Shown here: in pieces, positions 12,011 through 26,989 of the stretch | How positions within the stretch are numbered: position 1 is the stretch's first letter | How the letters are laid out: each line of letters opens with the position of its first letter | Source of the DNA: Erpobdella octoculata | Lineage: Eukaryota > Annelida > Clitellata > Hirudinida > Erpobdellidae | Length of the DNA stretch: 64,000 nt | Direction of reading: 5' to 3' | Assembly: GCA_963978895.1 (NCBI GenBank) | Contig: OZ022242.1 | Coordinates: forward strand, 12,896,462 to 12,960,461 | The notes under the pieces: model-generated | Seen by the model: the letters and a program-made list of their open reading frames with translations, nothing else | What the model was told of the DNA's origin: nothing | Database searches by the model: none | Translations under genes and position numbers: made by a program

Positions 12011-13234
12011 TTACCATTGATTCACTTGAGAGAACACTGTAGGTTTTATACTGTTAAGAAGTTCCACTACTGAAGGTGTCAAGAGAACCATTTCATTCAA
12101 GTTCGATACCACGGCAAACCATACCTTGACCATAGAACTAATGTTCACTAAACGGTCTTCGTCTTCAACACCCGGTTTTATTTTCAAACATATCACGTCT
12201 ACCACTGTTGATGCACCCTTGAACCCCGATATAGCAATTTGTTTTAGTACCGGTACATCTAATGGTTTGACTAGATTGGTGTGGATGCAGCAGATTTCCG
12301 CCCCTCCGTCAATAAGTGCTGTTTGCGGTTCCAGACCCTCTATTTTGACATGGACAAAAGATCTCTTAAAAAATACATTCGCCTTGACGCAATGTTCTTG
12401 ATTATCAATCGAGGGTTCAATTACATTTTTATTTGCTTGACTAATAACTGAACATGATGATACCTTGGCAGTATTTCCATTTGGACAGTTCTTTGCCAAA
12501 TGTCTTCAAGCTTGGCAGTTAAAGCAGAGGCCCTTTCTCATTGCTTCATCGTTTGCCTTGTCCAATGTTTGACGAATCGGCCTGTGGTCGATTGCTCTCT
12601 CCATCATTTGTCGAACCGGTCGGTTATCGTTTCTTGGGTAACTGTACTCTGTTCTTGGTTTGGGTTCTTTTCTTGTAAATTCGTCTCTTTTGTGAGAGGC
12701 TTTAAAATTGTCCGCTGATTTGCCAAGCTGATAAAAACTCAACCATCTTTCTTGTTCTTGAGTTAGAATAAAATCCGAAGACCCACGTGGCAGCAATTCC
12801 TTCATACGATCAACAACCGACAAGTTTGCCAGTTTGTCAAATTGTATGTTCCGGCTTTTGAAATAGTACATTAACGAATTTCTTAATTTTGAAGCAAAAA
12901 GTTTGTAAGTTTCAGTAGCTTGTTTCTTTATAGTGTAGAAATGTTCACGCAGTTTTATGAAACTTATTCTAAATTCATCTAACAGAAATTGTTTTACGGC
13001 TTCACAATCATCCAAATCTTCATATGACAATCTCGAAATCAAAGACTTTGTTTTTTCATTCAGACACATTTGAAGCAGTTTTACTTTTATGACTTCATCA
13101 ACTTTATAGATAACAAAACAATTTTCTAGATGTTCGAAGAAATTCGGAATCTCACTCGGGTCATCAGGCAATTTCCTCATAACATTTTTCATTGCATCGC
13201 CATAAATTTTAATTTTGAATACTAACGAGTTCAT
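12011..13234 (-). pseudogene. Gypsy-1 gag and retropepsin, interrupted
   Basis: The gag frame starts at the ATG at 13234 and ends at a TGA at 12508-12506. The stop falls inside the CCHC zinc knuckle: CFNC precedes it and H-x4-C follows (HLAKNC). The next frame carries a retropepsin with active-site-like ALIDGGAE (usual form D-S/T-G-A; here DGGA). A leader with a candidate primer binding site precedes gag at 13335-13353. Gag and protease would form the particle core and mature it. The TGA could be a CGA to TGA transition or a programmed readthrough stop. The G in DGGA suggests an altered active site. Confidence 0.8.
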
Positions 13235-13334
13235 TTTGTCGTGTTTCGAGTTTATTAGAAAAAGTCCGCTGACAACGATATAAACAATACTAAACAATCG
13301 CGAGTACTCAGCGAGCGAGAACAAACAAGAAAGA

Positions 13335-13450
13335 GGAAGGGCGGAAGTCGCCACGAATCACAATGGGCTACCAGTCCAAAGACATAATATTAAATGTCAC
13401 ATACATAAATATAAATATAATATTTAACAATATTATACCTCCCTACCAAG
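13335..13450 (-). other. Gypsy-1 internal LTR-like junction and primer binding site
   Basis: On the minus strand a purine tract (GGTAGGGAGG) lies after the integrase tail of the upstream pol. About 90 bp of AT-rich DNA follow, then TGGCGACTTCCGCCC, a TGG-starting primer-binding-site candidate, and then the gag leader. The block is too short for a normal LTR and lacks a clear TG...CA frame, so a truncated shared LTR is the simplest reading. Confidence 0.4.
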
Positions 13451-14092
13451 CTAGTCAAACCCATAGCGCTTGGGAGGTCTAATTTGACGTCCATGTCTGG
13501 TTTCCATAGAACATCCTGGAACAGGTGGCTCAGGAACAGAAATGGCAGGAGCTTCATTGCAATCTGGTGGAGCTGTAGAGCCTTCAACGTCTGGAGTCAT
13601 CTGATCGTCTTCAATGGTGCGTTGTGCTGGAATTTTTGCCCAATGTAAATTACCTGTAAAATACTCTTTAGTTGAAAAAATAAACCTTCTGTTTCTGATA
13701 AATTCATGCCCATCAGCTGTTACTATTGTGTATCTTTAGGATTATCGACCGATTTGATTTTTCCTTGTCTCCAACTATTATTGATGCGGAATCTGACTGG
13801 TGTATCTGAGCTGATGTTGTGTGGAATGACGAGCATCGTGAAAACCCTTGGTTTTCTGTTGGCATTGAGTTAAACGCTCCTTAGCATCTATAATAACTTC
13901 AGGTTTCAGTTTTCTAGTCCCAATTGGAAGAGCATCTCTCAAACATTCATTTATATATATATAGATAAGGTGATTCTCATTCAGTTTTCAGTTGTTTTGG
14001 GGTTTTCTATTTATCGCTGTTTGCTGGCGTTGTTTAAAATTATTTTTAAGAGAAATTGAGTTTGTGCAAGTTTAGAACACTAGTTTTTCCAT

Positions 14093-14278
14093 ATACACTG
14101 GACCCTCGATATTGCGCCTGTGGATAAAGCGCGAATTCGATTATAACGCCGATTGGATGATGGATCCCTAAAAAAGCACAATATGTCTTGTGATTCACTA
14201 TAACGCAGATTGGATATAGCGCAAATTTGGCGTTGGACCTAAAAATCCGCGTAATATCGAGGATCCAGTGTATATATG
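14093..14278. mobile_element. MITE with pogo/mariner-like terminal inverted repeats
   Basis: Starts CACTGGACCCTCGATATTGC and ends with the near-complement GCGTAATATCGAGGATCCAG plus TG, flanked by TA on both sides. About 185 bp, non-coding. The TIR style and TA target duplication fit the Tc1/mariner-pogo superfamily. It sits inside the Gypsy-1 integrase gap. Confidence 0.8.
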
Positions 14279-14559
14279 TATTAATCGAAAAGGAAAATAC
14301 TAAAATACACACTGTTCTCCGTGATGTCTAAAGGTGGTAAAGTGAACGACAAACGTCTCAACGTGTTAGTCCTTATGTTACATACACAAGGAACACGAAT
14401 TTTTTATAGAAAAGTTTATGAACAATGTTTTGTTAACAAATTGAAAACTGGATTTGTCATGACATTTTATTATTCTTATTTTGCTTGTTTGACTTGGAAT
14501 ATTAATAATAATATAATATATCACAGCATGTTATTGAAGTTTCCATTGGATTTATGCTT

Positions 14560-14650
14560 TCATGTTTGGTTCTGCCTAACTCTAAAAGACTCCCAATCAA
14601 CAATAAATTTATCATCCCCCACCAGAAAATCTTGGGACCGCGCCTGGTTC
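14560..14650 (-). repeat. Dispersed repeat also found at 27,915-27,990
   Basis: The minus strand here (GGCGCGGTCCCAAGATTTTC, then TGGTGGGGGATGA) matches the plus strand near 27,918 with few changes. Family unknown. Confidence 0.55.
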
Positions 14651-14689
14651 TAGCGTATCACTAAAAGGTTTTGAAAAAGAATGAAAAGC

Positions 14690-14970
14690 TAAACGAAAAT
14701 AGTGACTGTTATTTTTAATAATGAAAATAGAATAAAATAAGAAAATAATTTTGGTATTATAATGGAAATAGAATAGAAAATTGGTAATTAGAATTGAATG
14801 GAAATTGTTAAAATTAAAATGGAATAAAAATTGAAATAGGGAATATTTTCAAAAAAATAATGGAATTAGAATTGGAATAGAAATTATTTGAAAAAAATAA
14901 TGGAATTAGAATTGGAATAAAAATTAATTTATTAATGGTAATTAGAATTAGAATGAAAATCTAAGAGTTC
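14690..14970. repeat. Purine-rich degenerate tandem repeat
   Basis: Imperfect units of GGAATTAGAATTGGAAT and AAAATTGGAA fill this stretch within the Gypsy-1 integrase gap. Confidence 0.6.
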
Positions 14971-15830
14971 AAATGGAAATATGAATGAGAATGGAAATTA
15001 TTTAGTGAATGGAAACAACACTGGACAACTGTCATTGGGATGCCATGTCTTGAAAATAATGACTTGAGCTTACTATTAATTTCAGTAGATGTTTTGTTCT
15101 GTAGCCGAACAACTTCTGGATATTTACTGAAATAGTCGATTGCAAGCAAAGGATCACGGAAATTCAAAGTGAATATATCTGCTCCAACTTTATCCCATGG
15201 TTCTTCTGGAATATTGTGAGGTGAAAGAACTTCGCCTCTAGGAAGACTTCGATTGTTAAGACATGGGGAGCAGGATAGAACATGAGTTTTAATATCGCGA
15301 TCAAGTCCAGGCCAGTAAACACAAGTGCGTGCTAACTGTTTCATTTTATCTATCCCTTGGTGGGTTGCGTGTAATTGTTCCAAAACCTTAGGGCGCTCTT
15401 TCTGAGGTGGGATCACTCTGTCATTCATCAGTATAATTCCGTCAGCAATAGTTAGGTCTTGTTGGCAATCCCAGTACGGTTGAGCCTTTGATAAAACCTT
15501 GTTTTTTAGGTGAGGCCATCCATTGCAGATGTAATTGATTACTGAAGATAGCTGAGAATCTGACAATGTTCTTCGATTAAAGTTGCAAAGAATCTCTAAG
15601 AGTGCTGACTAGTGTGTGAACTGCTATTGCCATGTCAGTTTCTAAATCGGAATCATCAGGTATCGGGTATGTAGAGATCTTTACCTGAAACATATTTTAC
15701 ATTTAAATTATATTGCAGTAATTTCATTAACAGCCTCTGCAAACACGGCGATGTATCGTGGATAGATTTTTGAAAAATAGACTCTAACGGGCGATGATCT
15801 GTATGAACTACAACACTTTGTCCGTATAAC

Positions 15831-15899
15831 ACTAATCGTGTTTGCTTGTAACAAATTCGACCATTACGGTCGAATTTGTTACAAGCAAACACGATTAGT
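15831..15899. repeat. Perfect 32-bp hairpin with 5-nt loop inside RNase H
   Basis: Left arm 15831-15862 and right arm 15868-15899 are exact reverse complements around ATTAC. On the minus strand one arm is the normal RNase H coding sequence (FACNKF). The other is an inverted copy of it that disrupts the frame, as expected from fold-back template switching. Confidence 0.9.
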
Positions 15900-16945
15900 T
15901 TTTTTCACAATCTGTTAAGGAACGGCTACTATAAGCAAATGGCCCTTGAGACTGCATTAGACATGCCCCTAATCCAAAATTTGAAGCATCAGCTTTTCAA
16001 CATTTGGATAGAAAAATTTTAACAATGGCAGGCTGGACACAACGTTTTTAATCTTGTCCAATGCTACTGTGTGATTGGATGTCCACTGAAATTTTTTAAC
16101 AAAGATCTGAGTGGTTCAGTGACATCAGCCATTTTGAGAACAAACTTTATGATGTACGCGAGCATGCCTTTTAGACAACGTAAGTCAGACAATGACTTGG
16201 GCGGTGGCATGTTTATGATGGCCTCAATTCTTTCTGGATCAGCTTTAACGCCTTCGTGTGAAATGATATGTCCCATGTAACGAACAGATTTAACCCGATA
16301 TTGTAATTATTGTTGATATTAAATCGAACACCATTTTTCAAACCTCTTTCAAACACTTTGCTTAGGATATCATCATGTTCTTCAAAAATTTCAGAAGCCA
16401 CTGTCATGTCATCAAATATGATATTCATTCCTCTTATGTCACCAAATATTGACGTGTTGATTCGTTAAAACACTTCTGGGGCACTTGATATGCCAAATGG
16501 CATCCTCAACATTCGGTGTCTTCCAAATGGTGTATTGAAGGTACACAAATATGAGCTGGTTTCATCTAAAGAAACTTGATAGAACCCTTGGCTCTTATCT
16601 GTCACCTTGAAGATTGTCTTGCCATGTAGATAATGTCATCAAGAGTTGGAATGCTAAAATGTTCTCTTAAAATGGCTTTGTTTAGATCTCTTGGAGGCAG
16701 AGACGCAAAGATCCATTTTCTTTTCAACAATCAACAACGAATTGACCCACTTTGTGGCTTTGTAACTTCTGTAATTATGCCTGTTTTCACCATCAAATCA
16801 AGATAATTCTTCAGCCTGTCTTGCACAGCTAAGGGTACACGTCGCGCTGGATGGACGACAGGAGTAACATTTTCATTAAATTTGATACTATATTCAAATG
16901 GAACTTTTCCCAAACTTTCAAAAACTCCAGAGTATTTATTATAAA

Positions 16946-17230
16946 CTAGCGGTGTACCCGGCGTTGCCCGGGGTTTTTAGAGGTTTTTCTAATACTTGTC
17001 TCTCTCGCTCCCGTTTCCTTCCCCGCTTGCTCTCCCGTTCCCGGTCGGTTTCTCGTTCCAGGTAGCTTTCCCGCTCCCGGTCACTTTCTTTTTCCCGCTT
17101 GCTCTTTTGATCTCGGTTGCTTTCCCGCTTTTGCTTGCTTTCCCGCTTTTGCTTGCTTTCCCGTTCCCGGTCGCTTTCCCTTTCCCGGTCGCTCTTTCGC
17201 TCTCAGTTGCTTTTCCGTTTCCGCTTATTC
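16946..17230 (-). mobile_element. Helitron-like element, 3' end and minisatellite portion
   Basis: On the minus strand the element ends with a CCCGGGCAACGCCGGG hairpin, a short spacer and CTAG at 16949-16946, followed by T (plus-strand A at 16945). This is the Helitron 3' signature with insertion between A and T. Adjacent sequence holds degenerate 18-bp units of the GGAACGGGAAAGCGACCG type. It interrupts the start of Gypsy-1 RT. Confidence 0.75.
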
Positions 17231-17254
17231 ATGTATATGTATGTATATATATAT

Positions 17255-17520
<266 letters not shown>

Positions 17521-17632
17521 CTCATAATCTTATTGTTATCTATAATATAGTAGCCTTCGTCACTCACTCCTTACTGATTCTGTTACGTAATTAGTCGTAT
17601 AGTGGTTATTAAATAAAAGTTTTGTATCATTG

Positions 17633-17970
<338 letters not shown>

Positions 17971-17999
17971 AACCAAATTGCTCATCTGCTTCCCGATGA

Positions 18000-18618
18000 A
18001 AACGATGAGCAATTGCTTCAGGGAGAGGTTGACAGATCTCACACGTTGGAGACGATGGATGTAGTTGCGGTTTCACTGGCTGCTGAAGAATGTATCGGTA
18101 CTGATGCACCAGAATCGTTGGATGTTGATTCTACTCATGATATGTTCCAACATGTGATAGACAACGTAAATATCACACAACGAAGGCGAAAGAAGTAGAT
18201 CGTATCTTGCTTATTTCCCCCCCTTATTATTGTTTTGTTTTACTCGTTATTTATTTTATTTTATTTATTTATTATTATATATAAATTTATTTTTTCTTTC
18301 TATTTTATTTGTATTATTTATTTTTCTTCTTTTGCTCTTCGAATATTTGAGCAACATTTTTGTTTCTTTCTGTGCTTTTGGTTTTCCGTTGTGTTTACGT
18401 TTCATTTGCCTTGAAAATGGAGAGTTTCTCTCCGAAACGCGTCGGCATTATATGTAATAAAAATAATTTCTAACTATGAATTTCAATAGTTTGTTTGAAG
18501 CTCGTCTTGTTCCACAGTTCAGAAAAGTGGAACGTGTTATGAAAAAAGTTGTTTCTTTTAAGTTTAGAGCTGTTTTTCTTCGAGCATGTATAGAAGAAAA
18601 TTTATTGCCAAAATTTGC

Positions 18619-18626
<8 letters not shown>
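18000..18626 (+). mobile_element. Penelope-like element C: C-terminal tail, 3' UTR, hammerhead-like motif, N-terminal start
   Basis: The frame at 18013-18198 ends HVIDNVNITQRRRKK, matching the C-terminal tails of the other two Penelope families here. An AT-rich 3' UTR follows, then a hammerhead-like motif (18405-18448). The next element start codes for [10 protein letters not shown] to about [10 protein letters not shown] and then runs into (TA)n at 18,626. This order (ORF end before ORF start) is the pseudo-LTR permutation of Penelope elements. No RT or endonuclease domain remains. Confidence 0.8.
18405..18448 (+). ncRNA. Hammerhead-like motif, degenerate core (PLE-C)
   Basis: GCC, TTGAAAA, stem II GGAGAG/CTCTCC, GAAA, CGCGTC, GGC. 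The stems are intact but the core deviates from CTGATGA. The stem II loop differs in length from the inverted copy. Confidence 0.5.
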
Positions 18627-22175
<3,549 letters not shown>

Positions 22176-22537
22176 TTTTCAACTTTTAATTAAACTCTCA
22201 ATTTTATCGATATCCTATTATCTTTGAATTGTAGCTTTAAATTCTTATTTTATTATTTTACCTCTTTGCTTTTATTAGTAATTTTCTTTTAATAGTTATA
22301 TTTTACTACTTAATTTGGTTGTATATTTTAGCACATGTAATTTTTTATTTTTTCTTATATTTTTGTTTATTTTTTGTTTATTTATTTACTCCGAGGCAAA
22401 AAATTTGGTTGTTTCTTAGCGGTTTTCATATTTTACTTTTACTCTTCTTTGTACTTTGACCTCGATTGATGTGTAAACATATCTGATATGTCTCGCCACA
22501 CCACTTTATATATTTTCGTTGTAGCTGTAAATTGGTT

Positions 22538-22590
22538 TTATGAGTTCTGATGATGGCTAATAAAGCCGAAACCTGCAGGTCAGCTCATGA
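22538..22590 (+). ncRNA. Type I hammerhead ribozyme (PLE-A, right copy)
   Basis: Same structure as the left copy: CTGATGA core at 22,547-22,553, GAAA, GTC, and stem I ATGAGTT with AGCTCAT. All core bases are conserved, so two hammerheads flank the element body about 2.6 kb apart. Confidence 0.88.
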
Positions 22591-22758
22591 CCAAAACATT
22601 AATAAAAATATATACCAGTTCGTTCAAAAGTGTCTTGGTATTTCTGATTTTCGAAAAGTTTCACGTCTGATAGAAAAAGTTTGTAATAAGAAGTGGGCCA
22701 TAGTCTTTAATAAAGCGTGTCTGAAAGAACATCTTGTTCCTAATTATTTGAAGAAAAA

Positions 22759-22766
<8 letters not shown>

Positions 22767-22828
<62 letters not shown>
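22767..22828. repeat. (TA)n microsatellite
   Basis: TA repeat between Penelope-like element A and the SAP-domain LTR element. Confidence 0.95.
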
Positions 22829-22831
<3 letters not shown>

Positions 22832-22832
<1 letters not shown>

Positions 22833-24801
22833 GTAAAATCGCTGTTTTTACAATAGGTTTTCCCATTGATAGACGTTAAAGGACTTCGAATAACTATTAT
22901 GGACATGATTATTAAACCAGAAGGTATAACTAGCCGTAACAAAGCTTCATTTATTATTTTCCAATAAAACATCAAAACCATTCTATTGAGCCCGGTATAC
23001 GATTTGGTGATATCGTAACATTGCTGTCAGAATTGGGATACAAGAATGGTTTTGAAATCATTGGATGAGCTTTGGGCGAGTGAAATGAAAGACGAGCTGG
23101 AGAAACGTGGCCTGAGCGATACAGGTAAAAAGGACGAACTTATGGAACGCCTCTTAGCCGCGTTAGTGAATGAGGGCTATGGGCCTGACGACGACGAATA
23201 TCTATTCGACATTGACGAGGAGGCTGTGGTCAAGCGAAGGAAATTAAAAAACAAATTGCTGGAGGAAGAAAGACAACGAGCGAAAGAAAACATGGCAGCA
23301 CAGAAGAAGACAGGAGAAGGAATGATTCTTGGCCACGGAAACAAAGTGGCAGCAGCCGGTACAACTGTTGAGAGTTTGGTCGCAGGGTTGGCTGAGGCAG
23401 TGGTGGACACGGTTCTGGACCAGCGGGCTGCTGGTGATGTGGGTTGCTGCGGCGAAACCCAATTTGAACTGGAGTCCACCAGCTGTGTCTCAGAGCATGT
23501 GACGGATGACGGCCGTACAGACTGCACAAGTCAGGTGGGTCATGATGATGAGCCTGTCAAAGACGGTCATGATAAGGAACCTTGCAAAGATGCTCAAGAT
23601 GAACCATGCAAAGATGGTGACGGTGATACAGTCGGTTTGGACGTCAAAAACCAAACTAAAGAAGATGAGAAGAATGTTGAAAACGAAATGCAAAACGATG
23701 AGGATGAAATTGACGATGATGATTATAATAATGACAATAACAACTATGGCTTTCACCCATACAGCGACGGTTCTGAAACGGAAGCCTCCATAACAGACGA
23801 CGGCACCGAATATTCAGGGTCAGATTTTAGTGAAGAATCTGACTCGGATGAAGCAACCGAGGATTTAGAAACGGACGAAACTCCAATGGAAAAATACGTC
23901 AAAGTTAACTTGACAAAAAAAGAAGACACTGATTTGAGAGACGATGGCGATAATTTGAAGAAAGATCCGCTGGACGATACGAAAGTTGACACCGACGAAA
24001 GAGCCGAGTTGGAATGTGAAAAGAAAACGTTCGATTGTAGCTTGGAAGAAAACAAACATGACGGCGATGAACTTCTCCAAAACAACAATAGCAATGCAGC
24101 AAGCAAAAACTCTGGAAAAGATGAGACAAGAACAGAGAACGGTACCGAGGGTTTTAAATCAGATGAATCCACAGAAGATTCTAGATCAGATAGACTAAGA
24201 GTCATTGTAAAATCAAATAACAGTTTGATGAAAGGATTTATTGGATTTATGGAACGACGTGTTTTTGAAAAACCTTTTGAAGAGTTTCTTGAGAAAGATC
24301 TAAAGGATGTGAAGGAAGAAGAAAAAGCAGACAATTCCGATAAACCGTGCAAAGATGTTCAGGACGAGGCATGCAAAAAAGGCTGTGATGAACCGTGCAA
24401 AAATGGCGACGATGAGCCAAAGAAAGACTCTGTTGATGAGCCAAAGAAGGACTGGAAGAAACTGTGTCAAACGGTCAAGAGACTTGACCATGTTGTTTGC
24501 GAATTGCGGTCAAAGCCACGAGTAAAGATCAAGGTATTTTGGTGTTCGTGGCCGAGTCGCATTTCTTAAAAGCGATATGCTGTTCGGGACGAACAGAATT
24601 AAGAAGGGGGTAATAATGTAAAATCGCTGTTTTTACAATAGGTTTTCCCATTGATAGACGTTAAAGGACTTCGAATAACTATTATGGACATGATTATTAA
24701 ACCAGAAGGTATAACTAGCCGTAACAAAGCTTCATTTCTTATTTTCCAATAAAACATCAAAACCATTCTATTGAGCCCGGTATACGATTTGGTGATATCG
24801 T

Positions 24802-24805
<4 letters not shown>
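22832..24805 (+). mobile_element. Short non-autonomous LTR retrotransposon (TRIM/LARD-like) encoding a SAP protein
   Basis: LTRs at 22,832-23,020 and 24,617-24,805 are both 189 bp, start TG and end CA, and differ at about one position. Just inside the left LTR is a primer-binding-site candidate, TTGCTGTCAGAATTGGGAT. Just before the right LTR is a polypurine tract, AAGAAGGGGG. The only ORF is the SAP protein; protease, RT and integrase are absent, so replication would need a helper. Both ends abut (TA)n. LTR identity implies a recent insertion. Confidence 0.85.
23046..24569 (+). CDS. SAP-domain acidic protein of the LTR element (gag-like)
   Basis: 507 residues. Residues about 4-40 form a SAP motif (LWASEMKDELEKRGLSDTGK, followed by a KDEL-ERL helix), which binds DNA or chromatin and also occurs at the N-terminus of many LTR-element gag proteins. 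Residues 150-370 are very rich in Asp/Glu/Asn/Ser. Near 430-470 are short repeats with Cys pairs (PCKD, EACKK, EPCKN). The C-terminus diverges by a one-base insertion relative to the copy at 28,931: that copy reads on through CVCGRVAF, while this one stops at WPSRIS. Start chosen because it is the first ATG after the primer-binding site. A role as gag is inferred from position only. Confidence 0.7.
   Translation: MVLKSLDELWASEMKDELEKRGLSDTGKKDELMERLLAALVNEGYGPDDDEYLFDIDEEAVVKRRKLKNKLLEEERQRAKENMAAQKKTGEGMILGHGNKVAAAGTTVESLVAGLAEAVVDTVLDQRAAGDVGCCGETQFELESTSCVSEHVTDDGRTDCTSQVGHDDEPVKDGHDKEPCKDAQDEPCKDGDGDTVGLDVKNQTKEDEKNVENEMQNDEDEIDDDDYNNDNNNYGFHPYSDGSETEASITDDGTEYSGSDFSEESDSDEATEDLETDETPMEKYVKVNLTKKEDTDLRDDGDNLKKDPLDDTKVDTDERAELECEKKTFDCSLEENKHDGDELLQNNNSNAASKNSGKDETRTENGTEGFKSDESTEDSRSDRLRVIVKSNNSLMKGFIGFMERRVFEKPFEEFLEKDLKDVKEEEKADNSDKPCKDVQDEACKKGCDEPCKNGDDEPKKDSVDEPKKDWKKLCQTVKRLDHVVCELRSKPRVKIKVFWCSWPSRIS

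Positions 24806-24854
<49 letters not shown>
24806..24854. repeat. (TA)n microsatellite
   Basis: TA repeat directly at the 3' end of the SAP-element right LTR. Confidence 0.9.
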
Positions 24855-24855
<1 letters not shown>

Positions 24856-24962
24856 GCGGAAGAGCGACGGGAACGGGAAAGCGGAGAAGGAAACGGGAGC
24901 GAGAGAGACAAACATTAGAAAAACCTCTAAAATCCCCGGGCAACGCCGGGTGCCCCCGCTAG
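24855..24962 (+). mobile_element. Helitron 3' end fragment
   Basis: Ends with a CCCCGGGCAACGCCGGG hairpin and CTAG (24,959-24,962) followed by T. Only a trace of the minisatellite (GACGGGAACGGGAAAGCG) remains. Confidence 0.75.
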
Positions 24963-24975
24963 TTCACAAATAAAG

Positions 24976-25186
<211 letters not shown>

Positions 25187-25273
25187 TTTTATTTTTCCTA
25201 TTAATTAAGTTCAGATTTTAATAATTGAAAAATAAAGTATGTGTGGCTAATATACAAAAAAGTAATTTGATAT

Positions 25274-26042
25274 ATGTTTTTAAACAAAACGTCCCTTAAT
25301 ATGAATGACGACGAAGATCCTGTGTCGAGAAAACGGCGTCTAGCTAAAGAAAGGCAACAGAGATATCGCGCAAGACAAACTCCACAATCAAAAGCAAAAA
25401 CTCGAGTTTTAGATGCAGAAGCTCATCAACAACGCACTGCACAAAGGTCTGTTGAGGAATTGCAAATTTTTCATGCTTCTCATGCCGCATCACAACAACG
25501 TTATGTCTATCGACTTACTCCTCAACATCTAGAAGCTCTTCACACTTCCATTGCTGCCTCACAACGTCATCGAATTGAGCAAATGTCTCCCAATGAATTG
25601 CATCTACATCGAGCTGCTAATGCGATCTCCCAACGTTTAGCACGAGATCTTGCGAGTGAGGCAGTTCGTAAAGAAGCAATTAACTTCAACGAAACTCAAT
25701 TCGATCAACATGATTGTGGTGAATTTGATGTTTTATGTACTTCATGTCGATCAAGAAATTTTGCTTCAGAGCAACCATCAGATGGACTATTCACTTCATG
25801 TTGTCGAAAAGGCAAGGTAATGTTGCCAAAACCAATTGACATTCACGGTAATACACCTGAATATCCCGATTTTCTTAAAAGCCTCATGTCAGACACGGCC
25901 AATCCAGATAGACAAAATTTTCGACAACATATTCGATTATACAATAGCGCAGTTTCTTTCGCTTCCATGGGCGCAAAAATTTTTGATTTGCTTATATATA
26001 AAAAAAATTTTTATGGTTATCAAATGTCATTTTGTTTTTGTT
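25274..26042 (+). pseudogene. Helitron Rep/helicase N-terminal fragment
   Basis: About 230 residues match the Helitron N-terminal region. A basic, repetitive Q/R/H part comes first (three ASQR-like repeats), then a Cys-rich segment (LCTSCRSRNF, TSCCRKGKV) and NIR-LYNSAVSFASMGAKI-like sequence (FRQHIRLYNSAVSFASMGAK). The frame stops soon after, before the rolling-circle HUH and helicase domains, so it encodes no active transposase. Confidence 0.82.
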
Positions 26043-26078
26043 GACTATTTTTATAATAACGGGCGCCGTATTTTAAAA

Positions 26079-26108
26079 CTTCCGTCATTTTTGACGGGCT
26101 ATCTCTAG
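26079..26108 (+). mobile_element. Helitron 3' terminus
   Basis: Perfect 6-bp hairpin CCGTCA/TGACGG (26,082-26,097), then seven bases and CTAG (26,105-26,108) followed by T. It lies 60 bp after the Rep fragment, so it probably terminates the same internally deleted Helitron. Confidence 0.75.
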
Positions 26109-26760
26109 TATATATAGATTTGAGTTTCAGAAAATGTTAGGTGAGAAACCTGTTTGGCAACCGTTTCCTTAAGAAGTTGATGGATGTCAGTCTGGAACAA
26201 ATTCTGAGACAATTTTCTTTCTGGTATGTTCAGAGTTACTAATTTGTACTTTTCACAAAAATGTTTACCTAGGGAAAGTTCTAATTTGCCATTAACGACA
26301 TAGAAATCACTTTGAAGTAGCTCATTGCTGCATGGATGCAATAAATTCAGTTCTACAACTCCCAATGGCTTTAAATATTTGTAGGGTTTCAAAACAACAG
26401 ATGTCTTTCTTAGACTAAAATGCTTCAATTTCTTAAGTTCTATGTGACTAATGGTGATTACATCTGCACCCGTGTCCAATTTAAACTCTATTGGTGGTCC
26501 ATTAACAACACTAAACACACAAGACCATCTGAGAGATTTATTAACTGAATCAAAAGAATTAATTTCGATAACCTCCTCAGTTTCAGTTTCAACAAAATTT
26601 GCTTCCTTTGGAGATCGACACACACTCGGGAAATGGTTTTTCTTTTTGCAATTGTGACAAATCTTCCCTCTGGATGGACAAGTTGATTTGTGAATTTGGC
26701 CACAATCGCCTAGGCCCACTATCTGTCTTTTGTTGTCGGGTAACTCTCTCTTTATGTGAC
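26109..26760 (-). pseudogene. Gypsy gag zinc knuckles and protease fragment
   Basis: The minus frame shows two cysteine motifs (CGQIH followed by CP, then ICHNCKKKNHFPSVC) and retropepsin FKLDTGADVITIS. Later strands (KPLGVVELNL) fit the protease fold. The frame is cut at the Helitron 3' end, so the Helitron inserted into, or was joined to, this element. No RT follows. The layout matches K02A2.6-type Gypsy elements. Confidence 0.8.
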
Positions 26761-26989
26761 ATTTTCAAGTTCGAAGAGCGTAAATTTTATTATTCATACT
26801 CTTTTAAACAATATTATTTGGGTTTTCAGTGAAAACTATTCACTACTTGTTTATTATTGAAAATTGTAAAGATCAATATCTTGATTTAAGTTTTTTATTA
26901 CATGCTACATAAATTTGTCGCTTGCATTGATTCCTATCACCGAATAATTTTTAATTTTAGTTTGGATTTGTTAAATGCTTTTATTTAAC

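Larger units (their letters stand above)
13450..16913 (-). pseudogene. Gypsy-1 pol remnant: RT, RNase H, integrase
   Basis: Read 5' to 3' on the minus strand. RT begins at 16913 (NENVTPVVHPARRVP) and shows FGISSAPEVF and IIFDDMTVA, an altered Y-x-D-D. GHIISHEGVKADPERIEAI follows at about 16270. RNase H is at about 15892-15656 (VVHTDHRPLESIF). Integrase has an HHCC zinc finger (HATHQGIDKMKQ, then C-x2-C at about 15300) and the first catalytic Asp (GADIF). The core is then lost, and an integrase C-terminus resumes at about 13960-13450, ending in RPPKRYGFD. Multiple frameshifts and stops, a MITE and AT-rich filler break it. It resembles K02A2.6-type Gypsy pol proteins. Confidence 0.85.

Noticed and set aside
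12126..12401. Plus-strand ORF across Gypsy-1 protease
   Set aside because: Shadow of the minus-strand retropepsin frame.
23177..24491. Several minus-strand ORFs opposite the SAP protein
   Set aside because: Shadows of the codon pattern of the plus-strand gene, with low-complexity Ser/Phe content.
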